A stretch of DNA of 21,656 nucleotides from Acholeplasmataceae bacterium (GCA_012744295.1 JAAYIB010000083.1:1-21656), one strand, 5' to 3'; numbered from the stretch's first letter, positions 6,546 to 14,175 are shown. Notes: generated by a model from the letters alone, not told the origin. Translations and numbers: made by a program.

Positions 6546-7085
6546 TTGGAGAAATTGTCAATTGCGGAGCAGACATTTGCAGCGGTTGAAGAACTGCTGA
6601 CGGCGGCAGCGCCGAAACAGGGAGAAGTCCTTGTTGTTGGCTGCAGCACGAGTGAGGTCGTCGGAGAAAGAATCGGTACGGCAGGCTCGCTTGAGGCCGC
6701 GGCCGCTATTTTTGGCGCCCTGCGTGAGGCTGCTTTCAGGCACGGAATCTTTCTTGCCATACAATGCTGTGAGCACTTGAACAGGGCTTTGGTGACTGAA
6801 TCGGCCGCAGCTGAAAAGTACGGCTGGCAGGAAGTGGCCGTCAGACCCGTGGCACACGCCGGCGGTTCCCTGGCTGAAACGGCTTACGGAGGTTTTGACC
6901 GACCGGTAGTTGTGGCAGCTGTCAAGGCTCATGCCGGTCTTGACATCGGGCAGACGCTGATAGGCATGCATCTTAAGGAAGTCGCCGTGCCTGTGCGTCT
7001 TGCTCAGGTTAAAATCGGGGCAGCGTCGTTGACGGCGGCAAGAACACGCCCGCCTTACATCGGCGGTCCCCGGGCACAATACTGA
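6546..7085 (+). CDS. ywlG: DUF436 / YwlG family protein
   Basis: This is a 179-aa member of the conserved YwlG family of unknown function, commonly located between rpiB and glyA in Firmicutes. Visible family features are EVLVVGCSTSEVVGERIG near residue 28, the cysteine pair in AIQCCEHLNRAL, PVAHAGGSLAETAY, and HLKEVAVPVRL near the end. The start is taken as TTG at 6546 because AAGGTGA (6534-6540) lies at an ideal 5-nt spacing. A GTG at 6537 would overlap the rpiB stop and has no clear ribosome site. The protein has no signal peptide or membrane segment. The conserved Cys, Glu and His residues suggest an enzyme or cofactor-binding protein, but no reaction is known to me. Confidence 0.88.
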   Translation: MEKLSIAEQTFAAVEELLTAAAPKQGEVLVVGCSTSEVVGERIGTAGSLEAAAAIFGALREAAFRHGIFLAIQCCEHLNRALVTESAAAEKYGWQEVAVRPVAHAGGSLAETAYGGFDRPVVVAAVKAHAGLDIGQTLIGMHLKEVAVPVRLAQVKIGAASLTAARTRPPYIGGPRAQY

Positions 7086-7109
7086 ATATAAAATTAGGGA
7101 GGATTATTA

Positions 7110-8357
7110 ATGAATTTTGACAATCTGGCAAACTCCGATCCGGCAATTTATGCCGCAATCAGGGAAGAACTGGGCAGACAGCGTAACAAGATTGAATTGA
7201 TTGCTTCCGAGAACTTTGTTACTCCGGCCGTAATGGAGGCCATGGGAACCGTTCTGACAAACAAATATGCCGAAGGTTATCCGGGGCATCGTTATTACGG
7301 CGGCTGCGAATATGTCGATAAAGTCGAGACGCTGGCCATTGAAAGGGCGAAAGAGCTTTTTAAGGCCGATCATGCGAACGTGCAGCCCCATTCGGGAGCG
7401 AACGCCAATACGGCAGTTTACTTCGCTTTTTTAAAGCCCGGCGACACGATTATGGGTATGAACCTTTCCCACGGCGGGCACTTGACTCACGGTAGCCCCG
7501 TCAACCTCTCCGGAACCTATTTCAAAATTGTGCCCTATGGCGTTGATGCCGCTACTGAAACCATTGACTATGAGGAACTCGAGAAAACAGCGCTTGAACA
7601 TCGGCCGAAGATAATTGTGGGCGGCGCCAGCGCCTATCCCCGCGTCATCGACTTCGAGCGCATGGCGGCAATCGCACACAAGGTGGAAGCCCTTTTCGTA
7701 GTCGACATGGCCCATATCGCCGGCCTTGTTGCCGCAGGGCTGCATCCGAGCCCCGTGCCTTTTGCCGACATTGTCACGACAACTACGCATAAAACCCTGC
7801 GCGGTCCTCGCGGCGGCTTGATTTTGGCGAAGGAAAAGTACGCGAAGGCCGTAGACAAGGCAATTTTCCCGGGAACCCAGGGCGGACCCTTGATGCACAT
7901 CGTGGCGGCAAAAGCGGTAGCTCTGCTTGAGGCCCTGCAGCCCGAATTCAAGGCTTACCAACAGAACATTCTCGACAACTGTCAGGCTCTGGCTTCGGGA
8001 CTTGTGGAAGAAGGCTTCCGCCTTGTTTCGGGAGGAACCGACAACCACCTGCTGCTTGTCGATGTCAGGGGTCAGGGGCTCACCGGCAAGGAGGCGGAAC
8101 GCTTGCTCGACGAAGCCGGCGTTACCTGCAACAAAAACACGATTCCGTTCGACCCCGCCAGCCCGTTTGTGACGAGCGGCATACGTCTCGGTACCGCCGC
8201 TGTGACCTCGCGTGGCTTTAACGCGGCGGACTCGCGCGAAGTTGCTTCGATTATCGGCCTAGTGCTGAACAAGCCCGGCGATGCCGCACGCAAGGCGGAA
8301 GCAGTGGCAAGGACGGCCGCTCTTTGCGCCAGATACCCGATGTATCCGCATTTATAA
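7110..8357 (+). CDS. glyA: Serine hydroxymethyltransferase
   Basis: This 415-aa PLP enzyme interconverts serine and glycine with tetrahydrofolate, supplying 5,10-methylene-THF for purines, thymidylate and methionine. Seen are IELIASENFVT, NKYAEGYPGHRYYGG, NVQPHSGANAN, the folate/PLP segment DMAHIAGLVAAG, and the PLP-lysine motif TTTTHKTLRGPRGG, with Lys at about residue 227. Length agrees with the bacterial enzyme. The ATG at 7110 follows AGGGAGGA. No riboswitch-like leader is present in the 24-nt gap after ywlG, so it is transcribed with the genes before it. The adjacency to upp and comEB makes sense because methylene-THF and dUMP meet at thymidylate synthase. Confidence 0.97.
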   Translation: MNFDNLANSDPAIYAAIREELGRQRNKIELIASENFVTPAVMEAMGTVLTNKYAEGYPGHRYYGGCEYVDKVETLAIERAKELFKADHANVQPHSGANANTAVYFAFLKPGDTIMGMNLSHGGHLTHGSPVNLSGTYFKIVPYGVDAATETIDYEELEKTALEHRPKIIVGGASAYPRVIDFERMAAIAHKVEALFVVDMAHIAGLVAAGLHPSPVPFADIVTTTTHKTLRGPRGGLILAKEKYAKAVDKAIFPGTQGGPLMHIVAAKAVALLEALQPEFKAYQQNILDNCQALASGLVEEGFRLVSGGTDNHLLLVDVRGQGLTGKEAERLLDEAGVTCNKNTIPFDPASPFVTSGIRLGTAAVTSRGFNAADSREVASIIGLVLNKPGDAARKAEAVARTAALCARYPMYPHL

Positions 8358-8380
8358 TTTAATATAAAGGGGTAATTCAA

Positions 8381-9004
8381 ATGAAAATCAGGATAGTTGA
8401 TCATCCGTTAATCAGACACAAGCTGACAATGATGCGTGACGCTGAGGCAGGTTCGAAGGATTTCCGCGAACTGCTCGACGAGATTGCGATGCTGATGACG
8501 TATGAAATTACGCGTGACTTCAAGCTTGACGAAATAGAAGTGACAACCCCCATCACCACCTGCACCGGCTATCGTCTTTCGGCAAACTGCATTACGGTGG
8601 TGCCGATTCTGCGTGCGGGACTGGGCATGGTTAACGGCGTTTTGAAGCTGATACCCAACGCCAAGGTCGGACATATCGGGCTGTACCGCGACCCGCAGAC
8701 GCTGAGGCCGGTCGAATATTACTGCAAACTTCCGCCGGACATGAGCGCGGAGGCAATCGTGGTAGACCCGATGCTGGCAACGGGCGGCTCCTCGGCAGCC
8801 GCGATTTCGATGCTGAAGAAGCGCGGGCTGAAGAACATCAGGCTGATGTGCCTCGTAGCAGCACCGGAAGGCGTTGAAGTTGTCAACAGTGAGCATCCCG
8901 ACGTTGAAATTTTCACTGCCGCGCTTGACGACCATTTGAACAGCCATGGTTACATCGTGCCCGGGCTGGGCGACGCCGGCGACCGTATTTTTGGGACTAA
9001 GTAA
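8381..9004 (+). CDS. upp: Uracil phosphoribosyltransferase
   Basis: This 207-aa pyrimidine salvage enzyme converts uracil and PRPP into UMP. The PRPP-binding loop is visible as VVDPMLATGGSSAAAI (about residues 127-142). The uracil-binding C-terminal region HGYIVPGLGDAGDRIFGT is complete, as is the N-terminal HPLIRHKLTMMRD motif. Length (about 208) is standard. The ATG at 8381 follows AAAGGGG. The stop is 1 nt before comEB. In Bacillus upp is directly followed by atpI; here comEB, tagO and mnaA lie between. Confidence 0.97.
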   Translation: MKIRIVDHPLIRHKLTMMRDAEAGSKDFRELLDEIAMLMTYEITRDFKLDEIEVTTPITTCTGYRLSANCITVVPILRAGLGMVNGVLKLIPNAKVGHIGLYRDPQTLRPVEYYCKLPPDMSAEAIVVDPMLATGGSSAAAISMLKKRGLKNIRLMCLVAAPEGVEVVNSEHPDVEIFTAALDDHLNSHGYIVPGLGDAGDRIFGTK

Positions 9005-9005
9005 G

Positions 9006-9473
9006 ATGCCGCAGAGACCGGATTGGGATACATACTTTATGGAAATCGCACAGGTCGTCAGCAAGCGTTCGACCTGCCTGCGCCGAAGCGTCGGCGCGCT
9101 GCTAGTCAAGAACAAGCGCATTCTGGCAACCGGTTACAACGGAACGCCGAAGGGTCTTGCACATTGCGAAGAGGTGGGCTGCTTCAGGGAGCAGATGAAG
9201 GTGCCTTCGGGCAAGATGCACGAACTGTGCCGGGGAATTCACGCAGAACAGAATGCCGTTATCCAGGCAGCCATCCACGGCGTTTCCGTCGACGGCGCGA
9301 CTGTTTACTGCACACATCAGCCTTGTGTCGTTTGTACCAAGATTCTGATTAACGCGGGTATCAAGAGGATAGTTTATGCCAACCCCTATCCCGATGAGCT
9401 TGCCGAAAACATGATGAAGGAAGCAAAGGAACTCGAAATTGCAATCTGGAGCCCGGCAAAAGTTGAGGGCTGA
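9006..9473 (+). CDS. comEB: Deoxycytidylate (dCMP) deaminase, ComEB-like
   Basis: This 155-aa zinc-dependent deaminase converts dCMP to dUMP, the precursor for thymidylate synthase. The cytidine/deoxycytidylate deaminase signature is clear: CRGIHAEQNAVIQAA (zinc-ligand His and proton-shuttle Glu) and THQPCVVCTKILINAGI (PCxxC zinc ligands). The N-terminal RSTCLRRSVGALLV and TGYNGTPKG segments are typical of dCMP deaminases. The ATG at 9006 gives the family N-terminus, RPDWDTYFM; the longer open frame from 8946 lies inside upp. The name comEB is historical and does not imply competence here. It is the last gene before a strong terminator. Confidence 0.93.
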   Translation: MPQRPDWDTYFMEIAQVVSKRSTCLRRSVGALLVKNKRILATGYNGTPKGLAHCEEVGCFREQMKVPSGKMHELCRGIHAEQNAVIQAAIHGVSVDGATVYCTHQPCVVCTKILINAGIKRIVYANPYPDELAENMMKEAKELEIAIWSPAKVEG

Positions 9474-9480
9474 AAAAGCG

Positions 9481-9516
9481 AAAAATGTAGGTACGCCATG
9501 GCGTACCTGCATTTTT
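9481..9516. terminator. Palindromic bidirectional terminator after comEB
   Basis: A 17-bp stem (AAAAATGTAGGTACGCC against GGCGTACCTGCATTTTT) closes around AT with only a single T-G wobble. It has A and T tracts on the two sides. It ends the long run that begins at rpmE copy 2. Confidence 0.9.
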
Positions 9517-9551
9517 CCCATTTGCGACAGGACCATAAAAGACTGAACTAC

Positions 9552-9580
9552 TTGTTATCAAGGTGCTTTCGTTATATACT
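9552..9580 (+). promoter_or_regulatory. Promoter for tagO/wecA – mnaA
   Basis: TTGTTA (9552-9557), a 17-nt spacer and TATACT (9575-9580). The leader to the GTG start is about 100 nt and holds no structure that I recognise. Confidence 0.6.
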
Positions 9581-9685
9581 GTTATTAATTGTATAGTTTG
9601 AAATAAATTCTTGTTGCCGCGAACCGGTTTTGGCCGGGCGTTATTTTTGAAGAAAGAGGCTGCGGCCTAAAAAGAGGGAATTTTT

Positions 9686-10696
9686 GTGCAAACATATGTA
9701 GTGGCGTTTGCTATTGCTTTAATCATAAGTTGGTTTCTGACGCCTTATGTCAAGAATATGGCGGTCAGAATCGGTGCGGTGGATAAGCCGGACCCCCGCC
9801 GCGTGCACAAGGGGGTTATGCCCAGACTGGGCGGACTGGCTATATTTGCCGGCTTTGTTGCGGCCGTTTTGATGACGCTGATTGTGTCAAGAGACCTGGC
9901 CGTGATTCTGTTTGGCGCCTCTTTGATTGTTCTCGTTGGCGTACTCGACGACGTTTACCAGCTGCCGGCCAAGGTTAAGCTCACAGGACAGGTTGCGGCT
10001 GCCGCCGTCCTGGTTGTTTTCGACATACGCATCGAATGGCTGAACAATCCGATGGGCGGCTATTTTTATTTGGAGTATCTCTCGGTGCCGTTTACGATTT
10101 TCTGGGTAGTCAGCTTCACAAACGTCGTCAACCTGATGGACGGACTGGACGGCCTGGCGGCGGGAGTATCCGCGATTGCCTCCGTTACGATAATTCTTGT
10201 GGCTCTGCAGCAGGGCTTTTATACGGTGGCGGTACTGACCGCTGCCCTTGCGGGAGCAATCATCGGCTTTATCCGCTACAACTTTAATCCGGCCACGATT
10301 TTCATGGGCGACACCGGCAGTATGTTCATCGGCTATATTTTAGCTGCGATTTCCATTCTGGGAGCGGTCAAGAGTGCGACGACGATTGCCCTTGTAGTGC
10401 CTGCGGTTGCCCTTGGGCTGCCGATCATGGACACGGCTTTTGCCATTGTGCGCCGCCATCTTAACGGCAAACCGATTTTTAAACCGGACAAGGGTCATTT
10501 CCACCACAGGCTGCTGGCAATGGGCCTGACGCAGAGACAGGCAGTCATCCTGATGTATCTTATCAGCGCGGGTCTTGGCCTCGGAGCCATACTGCTGACG
10601 GAAATCGACGGCGTTTACGCCATGCTGCTTGTATCCGCCATCGTCGCCGGCGTTTGTTTCTGCGCGAAAAAAATCGGCATTTTGAACGACCACTAA
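9686..10696 (+). CDS. Undecaprenyl-phosphate N-acetylglucosaminyl 1-phosphate transferase (TagO/WecA family)
   Basis: This 336-aa polytopic membrane enzyme transfers an amino-sugar 1-phosphate, usually GlcNAc-1-P, from its UDP form to undecaprenyl phosphate, the first step of many cell-surface polymers. Around ten or eleven hydrophobic helices are visible. Family motifs are DKPDPRRVHKG near residue 32, DDVYQLPAKVKLTGQ near 90, NLMDGLDGLAAGV near 150, FMGDTGSMFIG near 208 and HFHHRLLAMGL near 272. The GTG at 9686 follows AGAGGGA. A UDP-GlcNAc 2-epimerase gene is next, 24 nt away. The pair could build teichoic-acid-like linkage units in a Gram-positive, or O-antigen/ECA-type glycans in a diderm Firmicute. 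The sugar cannot be determined from sequence alone. Confidence 0.92.
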   Translation: MQTYVVAFAIALIISWFLTPYVKNMAVRIGAVDKPDPRRVHKGVMPRLGGLAIFAGFVAAVLMTLIVSRDLAVILFGASLIVLVGVLDDVYQLPAKVKLTGQVAAAAVLVVFDIRIEWLNNPMGGYFYLEYLSVPFTIFWVVSFTNVVNLMDGLDGLAAGVSAIASVTIILVALQQGFYTVAVLTAALAGAIIGFIRYNFNPATIFMGDTGSMFIGYILAAISILGAVKSATTIALVVPAVALGLPIMDTAFAIVRRHLNGKPIFKPDKGHFHHRLLAMGLTQRQAVILMYLISAGLGLGAILLTEIDGVYAMLLVSAIVAGVCFCAKKIGILNDH

Positions 10697-10720
10697 AATA
10701 CCAAGTCAGGAGAATGTCCA

Positions 10721-11881
10721 GTGAAGAAGCTTAAAATCATGGCAGTTTTCGGGACAAGGCCGGAGGCCATAAAAATGTGCCCGGTTGTTTTGGAAATGCA
10801 AAAATACCCTGATTTTATCGAACCTGTCGTGGCGGTCACCGCCCAGCACAGAGAGATGCTTGACCAGGTTCTTCAATTGTTCGGCATTGTACCCGACTAC
10901 GACCTTAATATTATGACGAGCGGACAAACGCTTTATGATGTCACCCGGCGGGCACTCGAGGGGCTCGGCGAGGTGCTGGCTGAATCAAGGCCCGACATCG
11001 TGCTGGTGCACGGCGACACAACTACGACCTTTGCCGGCGCGCTTGCGGCTTTTTACGCACAGATCAAGGTCGCCCACGTGGAGGCCGGTTTGCGTACAGG
11101 CGACAAGTACTCGCCCTTTCCGGAGGAGATGAACCGCAAGCTCACTGCCTCGCTTGCCGACTTTCATTTTGCCCCGACGCTTACTTCCAGGAACAATCTC
11201 CTGAAGGAAAACATTGAGCCCGGCAGCATCTTTGTTACCGGCAACACCGTTATTGACGCGCTGATTAAAACCATTACGCCCTCCTGGCAGTTTGAGGATG
11301 CCGCTCTCAGAGAGGTAATTTCCTCCAACGATCGTTTGATTCTCGTCACGACTCACCGGCGTGAAAACCTGGGCGCGCCTATGCGCCATGTCTATCAGGC
11401 TCTTAGGGAGGTGCTTGCCGCCTACGGGAATGTCAGTATAATCTTTCCGGTACATAAAAATCCCAAGGTGCGCGAAATTGTGGAGCAGGAACTTGGCCGA
11501 CTTGACCGCGTGCATTTGATCGAGCCCCTTGATTATCAGCCCTTTGCCAATCTGATGGCAAAGGTTGACATTGTGCTGACCGATTCCGGCGGTATCCAGG
11601 AGGAAGCTCCGGCACTCGGAAAACCCGTACTGGTGCTGCGTGACACGACTGAAAGACCGGAGGCCGTTGCAGCCGGCACGGTCAAGCTGATAGGCACGGG
11701 TTACGAAGACGTACTGCGAGAAACAGGCAGACTGCTTGAGGACGACGCCTATTACCGCCGGATGGCGGACGCCTGCAATCCTTACGGGGATGGCAGGGCG
11801 GCCGAACGCATCATAAAAATTCTTCTTGCCGCATCTGGCTATCCGATTATTGCTCCCAAAGAATTTGCGCCTGTGATTTAA
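10721..11881 (+). CDS. mnaA: UDP-N-acetylglucosamine 2-epimerase (non-hydrolysing)
   Basis: This 386-aa cytoplasmic enzyme interconverts UDP-GlcNAc and UDP-ManNAc. The GT-B-like fold shows GTRPEAIKMCPV at the N-terminus, HGDTTTTFAGALAAFY, HVEAGLRTGDKYSPFPEE, VTTHRRENLG and the UDP-binding DSGGIQEEAPALGKPVL. These match the non-hydrolysing WecB/MnaA family, and the length is standard. The GTG at 10721 is preceded by CAGGAGAA. It is co-transcribed with the tagO/wecA gene, so the product is probably ManNAc for a surface polymer initiated by that transferase. No clear terminator follows, so some read-through into the atp operon is likely. Confidence 0.95.
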   Translation: MKKLKIMAVFGTRPEAIKMCPVVLEMQKYPDFIEPVVAVTAQHREMLDQVLQLFGIVPDYDLNIMTSGQTLYDVTRRALEGLGEVLAESRPDIVLVHGDTTTTFAGALAAFYAQIKVAHVEAGLRTGDKYSPFPEEMNRKLTASLADFHFAPTLTSRNNLLKENIEPGSIFVTGNTVIDALIKTITPSWQFEDAALREVISSNDRLILVTTHRRENLGAPMRHVYQALREVLAAYGNVSIIFPVHKNPKVREIVEQELGRLDRVHLIEPLDYQPFANLMAKVDIVLTDSGGIQEEAPALGKPVLVLRDTTERPEAVAAGTVKLIGTGYEDVLRETGRLLEDDAYYRRMADACNPYGDGRAAERIIKILLAASGYPIIAPKEFAPVI

Positions 11882-11894
11882 TTTAAAAAAAGGG

Positions 11895-11923
11895 TTGTAA
11901 AATTATTGTTTTTTTATTAAAAT
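11895..11923 (+). promoter_or_regulatory. Promoter for the atp operon
   Basis: TTGTAA (11895-11900), a 17-nt spacer and TAAAAT (11918-11923). A second -10-like TATAAT at 11932-11937 has only a weak T-rich -35. The 15-mer GGTTGTAAAATTATT (11893-11907) covering the -35 recurs exactly at 18901-18915. The leader to atpI is over 100 nt and has no recognised structure. Confidence 0.6.
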
Positions 11924-12054
11924 GTAGTTGTTATAATTTTGCACAATGCCAAATTTGTGACAGTTTTTGTATTTTTGCGGGAATTGTAGCGCAGGCGGTG
12001 GACAGATAGGAAGAAATTCAATAACTTTGGATAATGCAAACAAGGAAAAGCACT

Positions 12055-12438
12055 ATGAATGGAATGTTACAAGGTTTAACTGAGTCTTTTAAAACAGTGC
12101 TGTTTCGTCATGCCCTTTTTTCTTTGGGCTCGGTCGCCTTGGTGGTTTTTGTCAAGGGGCCGGCAGTGGGGGCCATCTGGGCCGTCGGCTTTATTTGGGG
12201 CTTTACAGATATGTTTCTGATGTTCCGTGGCGTACGCAAGGGAATGGGCCAGACGGGTGAGGAATCACTGCAGGAGATGCACCGCACTTTGCTTAAAAGG
12301 CTGGCTTTTGCAATAATGCTGGTTATTGTTATGTTAAAGCTGAAGCTCAGTGTGTTCGGTATTTTTATGGGCTTTATACTTTCTCATATATTTTTGCTTT
12401 TAAGCCTTATAATTATCGCGGGCCGCAAGAGACGATAG
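12055..12438 (+). CDS. atpI: ATP synthase subunit I (AtpI)
   Basis: This 127-aa membrane protein has four hydrophobic segments (about residues 18-35, 40-58, 80-97 and 100-122) and a basic C-terminus (GRKRR). It fits the AtpI/ATP synthase I family, thought to help c-ring assembly or Mg2+ handling. The ATG at 12055 follows AAGGAAAAG. A more upstream in-frame ATG at 12034 lacks a ribosome site. Sequence conservation in this family is low, so the assignment rests on topology and on being the first gene before atpB. Confidence 0.85.
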   Translation: MNGMLQGLTESFKTVLFRHALFSLGSVALVVFVKGPAVGAIWAVGFIWGFTDMFLMFRGVRKGMGQTGEESLQEMHRTLLKRLAFAIMLVIVMLKLKLSVFGIFMGFILSHIFLLLSLIIIAGRKRR

Positions 12439-12469
12439 TCTCTGTTCGTGAAGAAAGGAGTGAAACAAA

Positions 12470-13168
12470 ATGGAAGTTGCTGAAGCAGCTGGCGAAGGCG
12501 TTATTCATTATTTACCAGTTGAGTTGTTCGATGGCGTCGTCATCAACATGCAAACCATGTACATGTCTTGGCTGACAATGGCAGTTGTGGCGGTGATTGT
12601 TTTTGCCGCAACCCGCAAGGCGGAGATAATTCCGTCGGGCATACAGAACGTGGTAGAAGTCTTTATAGACTGGCTTAACGGCCTGATGGAAGGCAATATG
12701 GGCTCCGAGGGACGCAGGGCTGCCGCTCCGTTCGTCATTACTCTCTTTCTCTATCTATTTATAGGAAACGAAATAGGCTTGTTACCTCAGGTTGGCGCAC
12801 ATTTAACATCTCCGACAAATGATATCAATGTAACGCTTGGCATGGCCATAACCGTCTCACTGACTGTTTATGTCTTTGGAGTCATGAGAAACGGCCTGGG
12901 CTATTTCAAGCATTTTATCCAGCCGTCATTTTTATTCCTGCCGCTTAATCTATTAGAAGAGCTTTCTAAACCTACAACGATGGCTTTGCGTTTATTCGGT
13001 AACATACTTGCAGGGGAGATTTTGCTGATCGTTCTTTACAAACTCGCTCCATGGGTTATCCCCGACATCTGGATCGGGTTCAGCTTGATCGTGGGCTTTA
13101 TCCAGGCTTTTATTTTTACAATGCTGACGATGACAGCTATCGCGCCTGTTTTCAGGTCACACCACTAA
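12470..13168 (+). CDS. atpB: F0 ATP synthase subunit a
   Basis: This 232-aa stator channel protein conducts ions to and from the c-ring. The essential arginine lies in KPTTMALRLFGNILAGE, near residue 173. The GNEIGLLP motif and the C-terminal AFIFTMLTM segment are also present, and five to six membrane helices are visible. AAAGGAGTG precedes the ATG. The C-terminus ends in His-His. No residue I can read settles whether protons or Na+ are used. This matters because the c subunit next door has a mixed ion-site signature. Confidence 0.95.
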   Translation: MEVAEAAGEGVIHYLPVELFDGVVINMQTMYMSWLTMAVVAVIVFAATRKAEIIPSGIQNVVEVFIDWLNGLMEGNMGSEGRRAAAPFVITLFLYLFIGNEIGLLPQVGAHLTSPTNDINVTLGMAITVSLTVYVFGVMRNGLGYFKHFIQPSFLFLPLNLLEELSKPTTMALRLFGNILAGEILLIVLYKLAPWVIPDIWIGFSLIVGFIQAFIFTMLTMTAIAPVFRSHH

Positions 13169-13198
13169 CAACGATAGCCGCTTTCGGAAGTTCCTAAT

Positions 13199-13255
13199 CA
13201 GTTCAAATTAAAATTTAAATAATTTGGAAACAAAAATTTTTTTACAGTCGAAAGG
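13199..13255 (+). promoter_or_regulatory. AU-rich leader upstream of atpE (possible translational enhancer)
   Basis: Between atpB and atpE lies a stretch made almost wholly of A and T, including AAATTAAAATTTAAATAATTT (split in the source at 13203-13223) and a run of seven T's. It directly precedes the GAAAGGA ribosome site. In E. coli a U-rich region ahead of atpE boosts translation of the multi-copy c subunit, and I infer a similar role here. Confidence 0.4.
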
Positions 13256-13267
13256 ATGAATTTTAAA

Positions 13268-13522
13268 ATGACAGAAAATGCTATTATCGTTACCGTTTCA
13301 GTATTCGCAGCCGCCTTCATTGCGGTTGGAGCTTCACTCGCAGCAACAAAAAATGACGCTGCAGTTGCTATGAAGGCTTTGGAATGTATGGCTCGCCAAC
13401 CGGAAGCAGCAGCAACCTTCCAGGTTAACATGCTTATCGCTATCGGCCTTGTTGAGTCTATCCCTATTATTTCTGCAGTTATAGCAATCGTTCTCGTTTT
13501 CGCCAACCCCTTTATAAAATAA
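13268..13522 (+). CDS. atpE: F0 ATP synthase subunit c with atypical helix 1
   Basis: This 84-aa (from ATG 13268; 88 aa from ATG 13256) hairpin protein forms the rotor ring. The upstream ATG abuts the GAAAGG site with no spacing, so the second is preferred, although its spacing is somewhat long. The polar loop ARQPEA (residues 42-47) and helix-2 carboxylate Glu63 in GLVESIPII are present. Helix 1 is unusual. Where other c subunits have GxGxGxG, this one reads GASLAATKNDAAVAM, placing Lys28, Asn29 and Asp30 near the middle of the membrane. Asp30 aligns without gaps with Gln32 of the Ilyobacter Na+ ring and Glu32 of the Fusobacterium two-carboxylate ring. Ser64 after Glu63 is Na+-like, but the Thr and Tyr ligands are replaced by Ile, so the coupling ion is uncertain. 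Confidence 0.93.
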   Translation: MTENAIIVTVSVFAAAFIAVGASLAATKNDAAVAMKALECMARQPEAAATFQVNMLIAIGLVESIPIISAVIAIVLVFANPFIK

Positions 13523-13563
13523 TTCGCAGATTGTCAAAAAGGGAAAAAAGGGGAGTGCTATAA

Positions 13564-14049
13564 TTGATAGATATTAATGCAACACTTATTGCGCAGATCC
13601 TGAATTTTTTAGTTCTTTTGGTAATTCTTGCGAAATTCGCGTACAAGCCTTTGCTGCAAGCAATGGACGATCGTCGCAACCGTATTATTAACGATTTGGA
13701 TTCCGCTGAACAGACACGATTGGACGCAGAAGCCCTGAAGGAGCAATATGCGGAACAATTGGCTGGAGCGCGCCAGGAAGCTACAGAAATAGTTACAAAA
13801 GCTAATCAGATTGCTCAAAACATTCACGATGAACTTGTTGAACAGGCGCGTGTCGAACAGGAAGCCATGATGGCTAATGCCAAAGAACGTATTGAACAGG
13901 AGAAACAACAGGCCTTGTTGGATATCCGTACTGAAGTCATCAAGCTCAGTACTTTGATAGCCGGTAAGATTGTCAACCAGAAACTGAATTCCGAGAAGGA
14001 CCAGAAGCTGGTTGGTAACATCGCTGATGATGTTTTGGACAGACGCTGA
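13564..14049 (+). CDS. atpF: F0 ATP synthase subunit b
   Basis: This 161-aa peripheral-stalk subunit has one N-terminal membrane helix (residues 5-25, IDINATLIAQILNFLVLLVI) and then a long charged coiled-coil to the end. The TTG at 13564 follows AAGGGGAG and gives the usual family start. Length is normal and no delta-like sequence is attached, unlike the b-delta fusion of mycobacteria. In a standard enzyme its C-terminus binds the delta subunit C-terminal domain. Here that domain is fused to alpha (next gene), so this b subunit would dock directly onto a part of alpha. Confidence 0.94.
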   Translation: MIDINATLIAQILNFLVLLVILAKFAYKPLLQAMDDRRNRIINDLDSAEQTRLDAEALKEQYAEQLAGARQEATEIVTKANQIAQNIHDELVEQARVEQEAMMANAKERIEQEKQQALLDIRTEVIKLSTLIAGKIVNQKLNSEKDQKLVGNIADDVLDRR

Positions 14050-14104
14050 TTTGTAAGGCGGCTGCACCTGACAGTTACGAGTAAAAAGCAGTTTCTATGA
14101 GTTT

Positions 14105-14152
14105 GAATCAGGCTTGATTCATTAATAATCCCGGGGCAATTGAGCCCTGGGG
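14105..14152 (+). promoter_or_regulatory. Two tandem hairpins in the atpF–atpA gap, where atpH would begin
   Basis: GAATCA-GGCT-TGATTC (14105-14120) is followed by CCCGGGGC-(6 nt)-GCCCTGGGG (14130-14152), the latter with one G-T wobble. No T-tract follows, so they are unlikely to be terminators. The 126-nt gap has no open frame that resembles a delta N-terminal domain. They may be an RNA processing or stabilising element, or a scar of the deletion that removed the 5' part of atpH. Confidence 0.55.
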
Positions 14153-14175
14153 AATACGGAGGTGATTGATACAGT

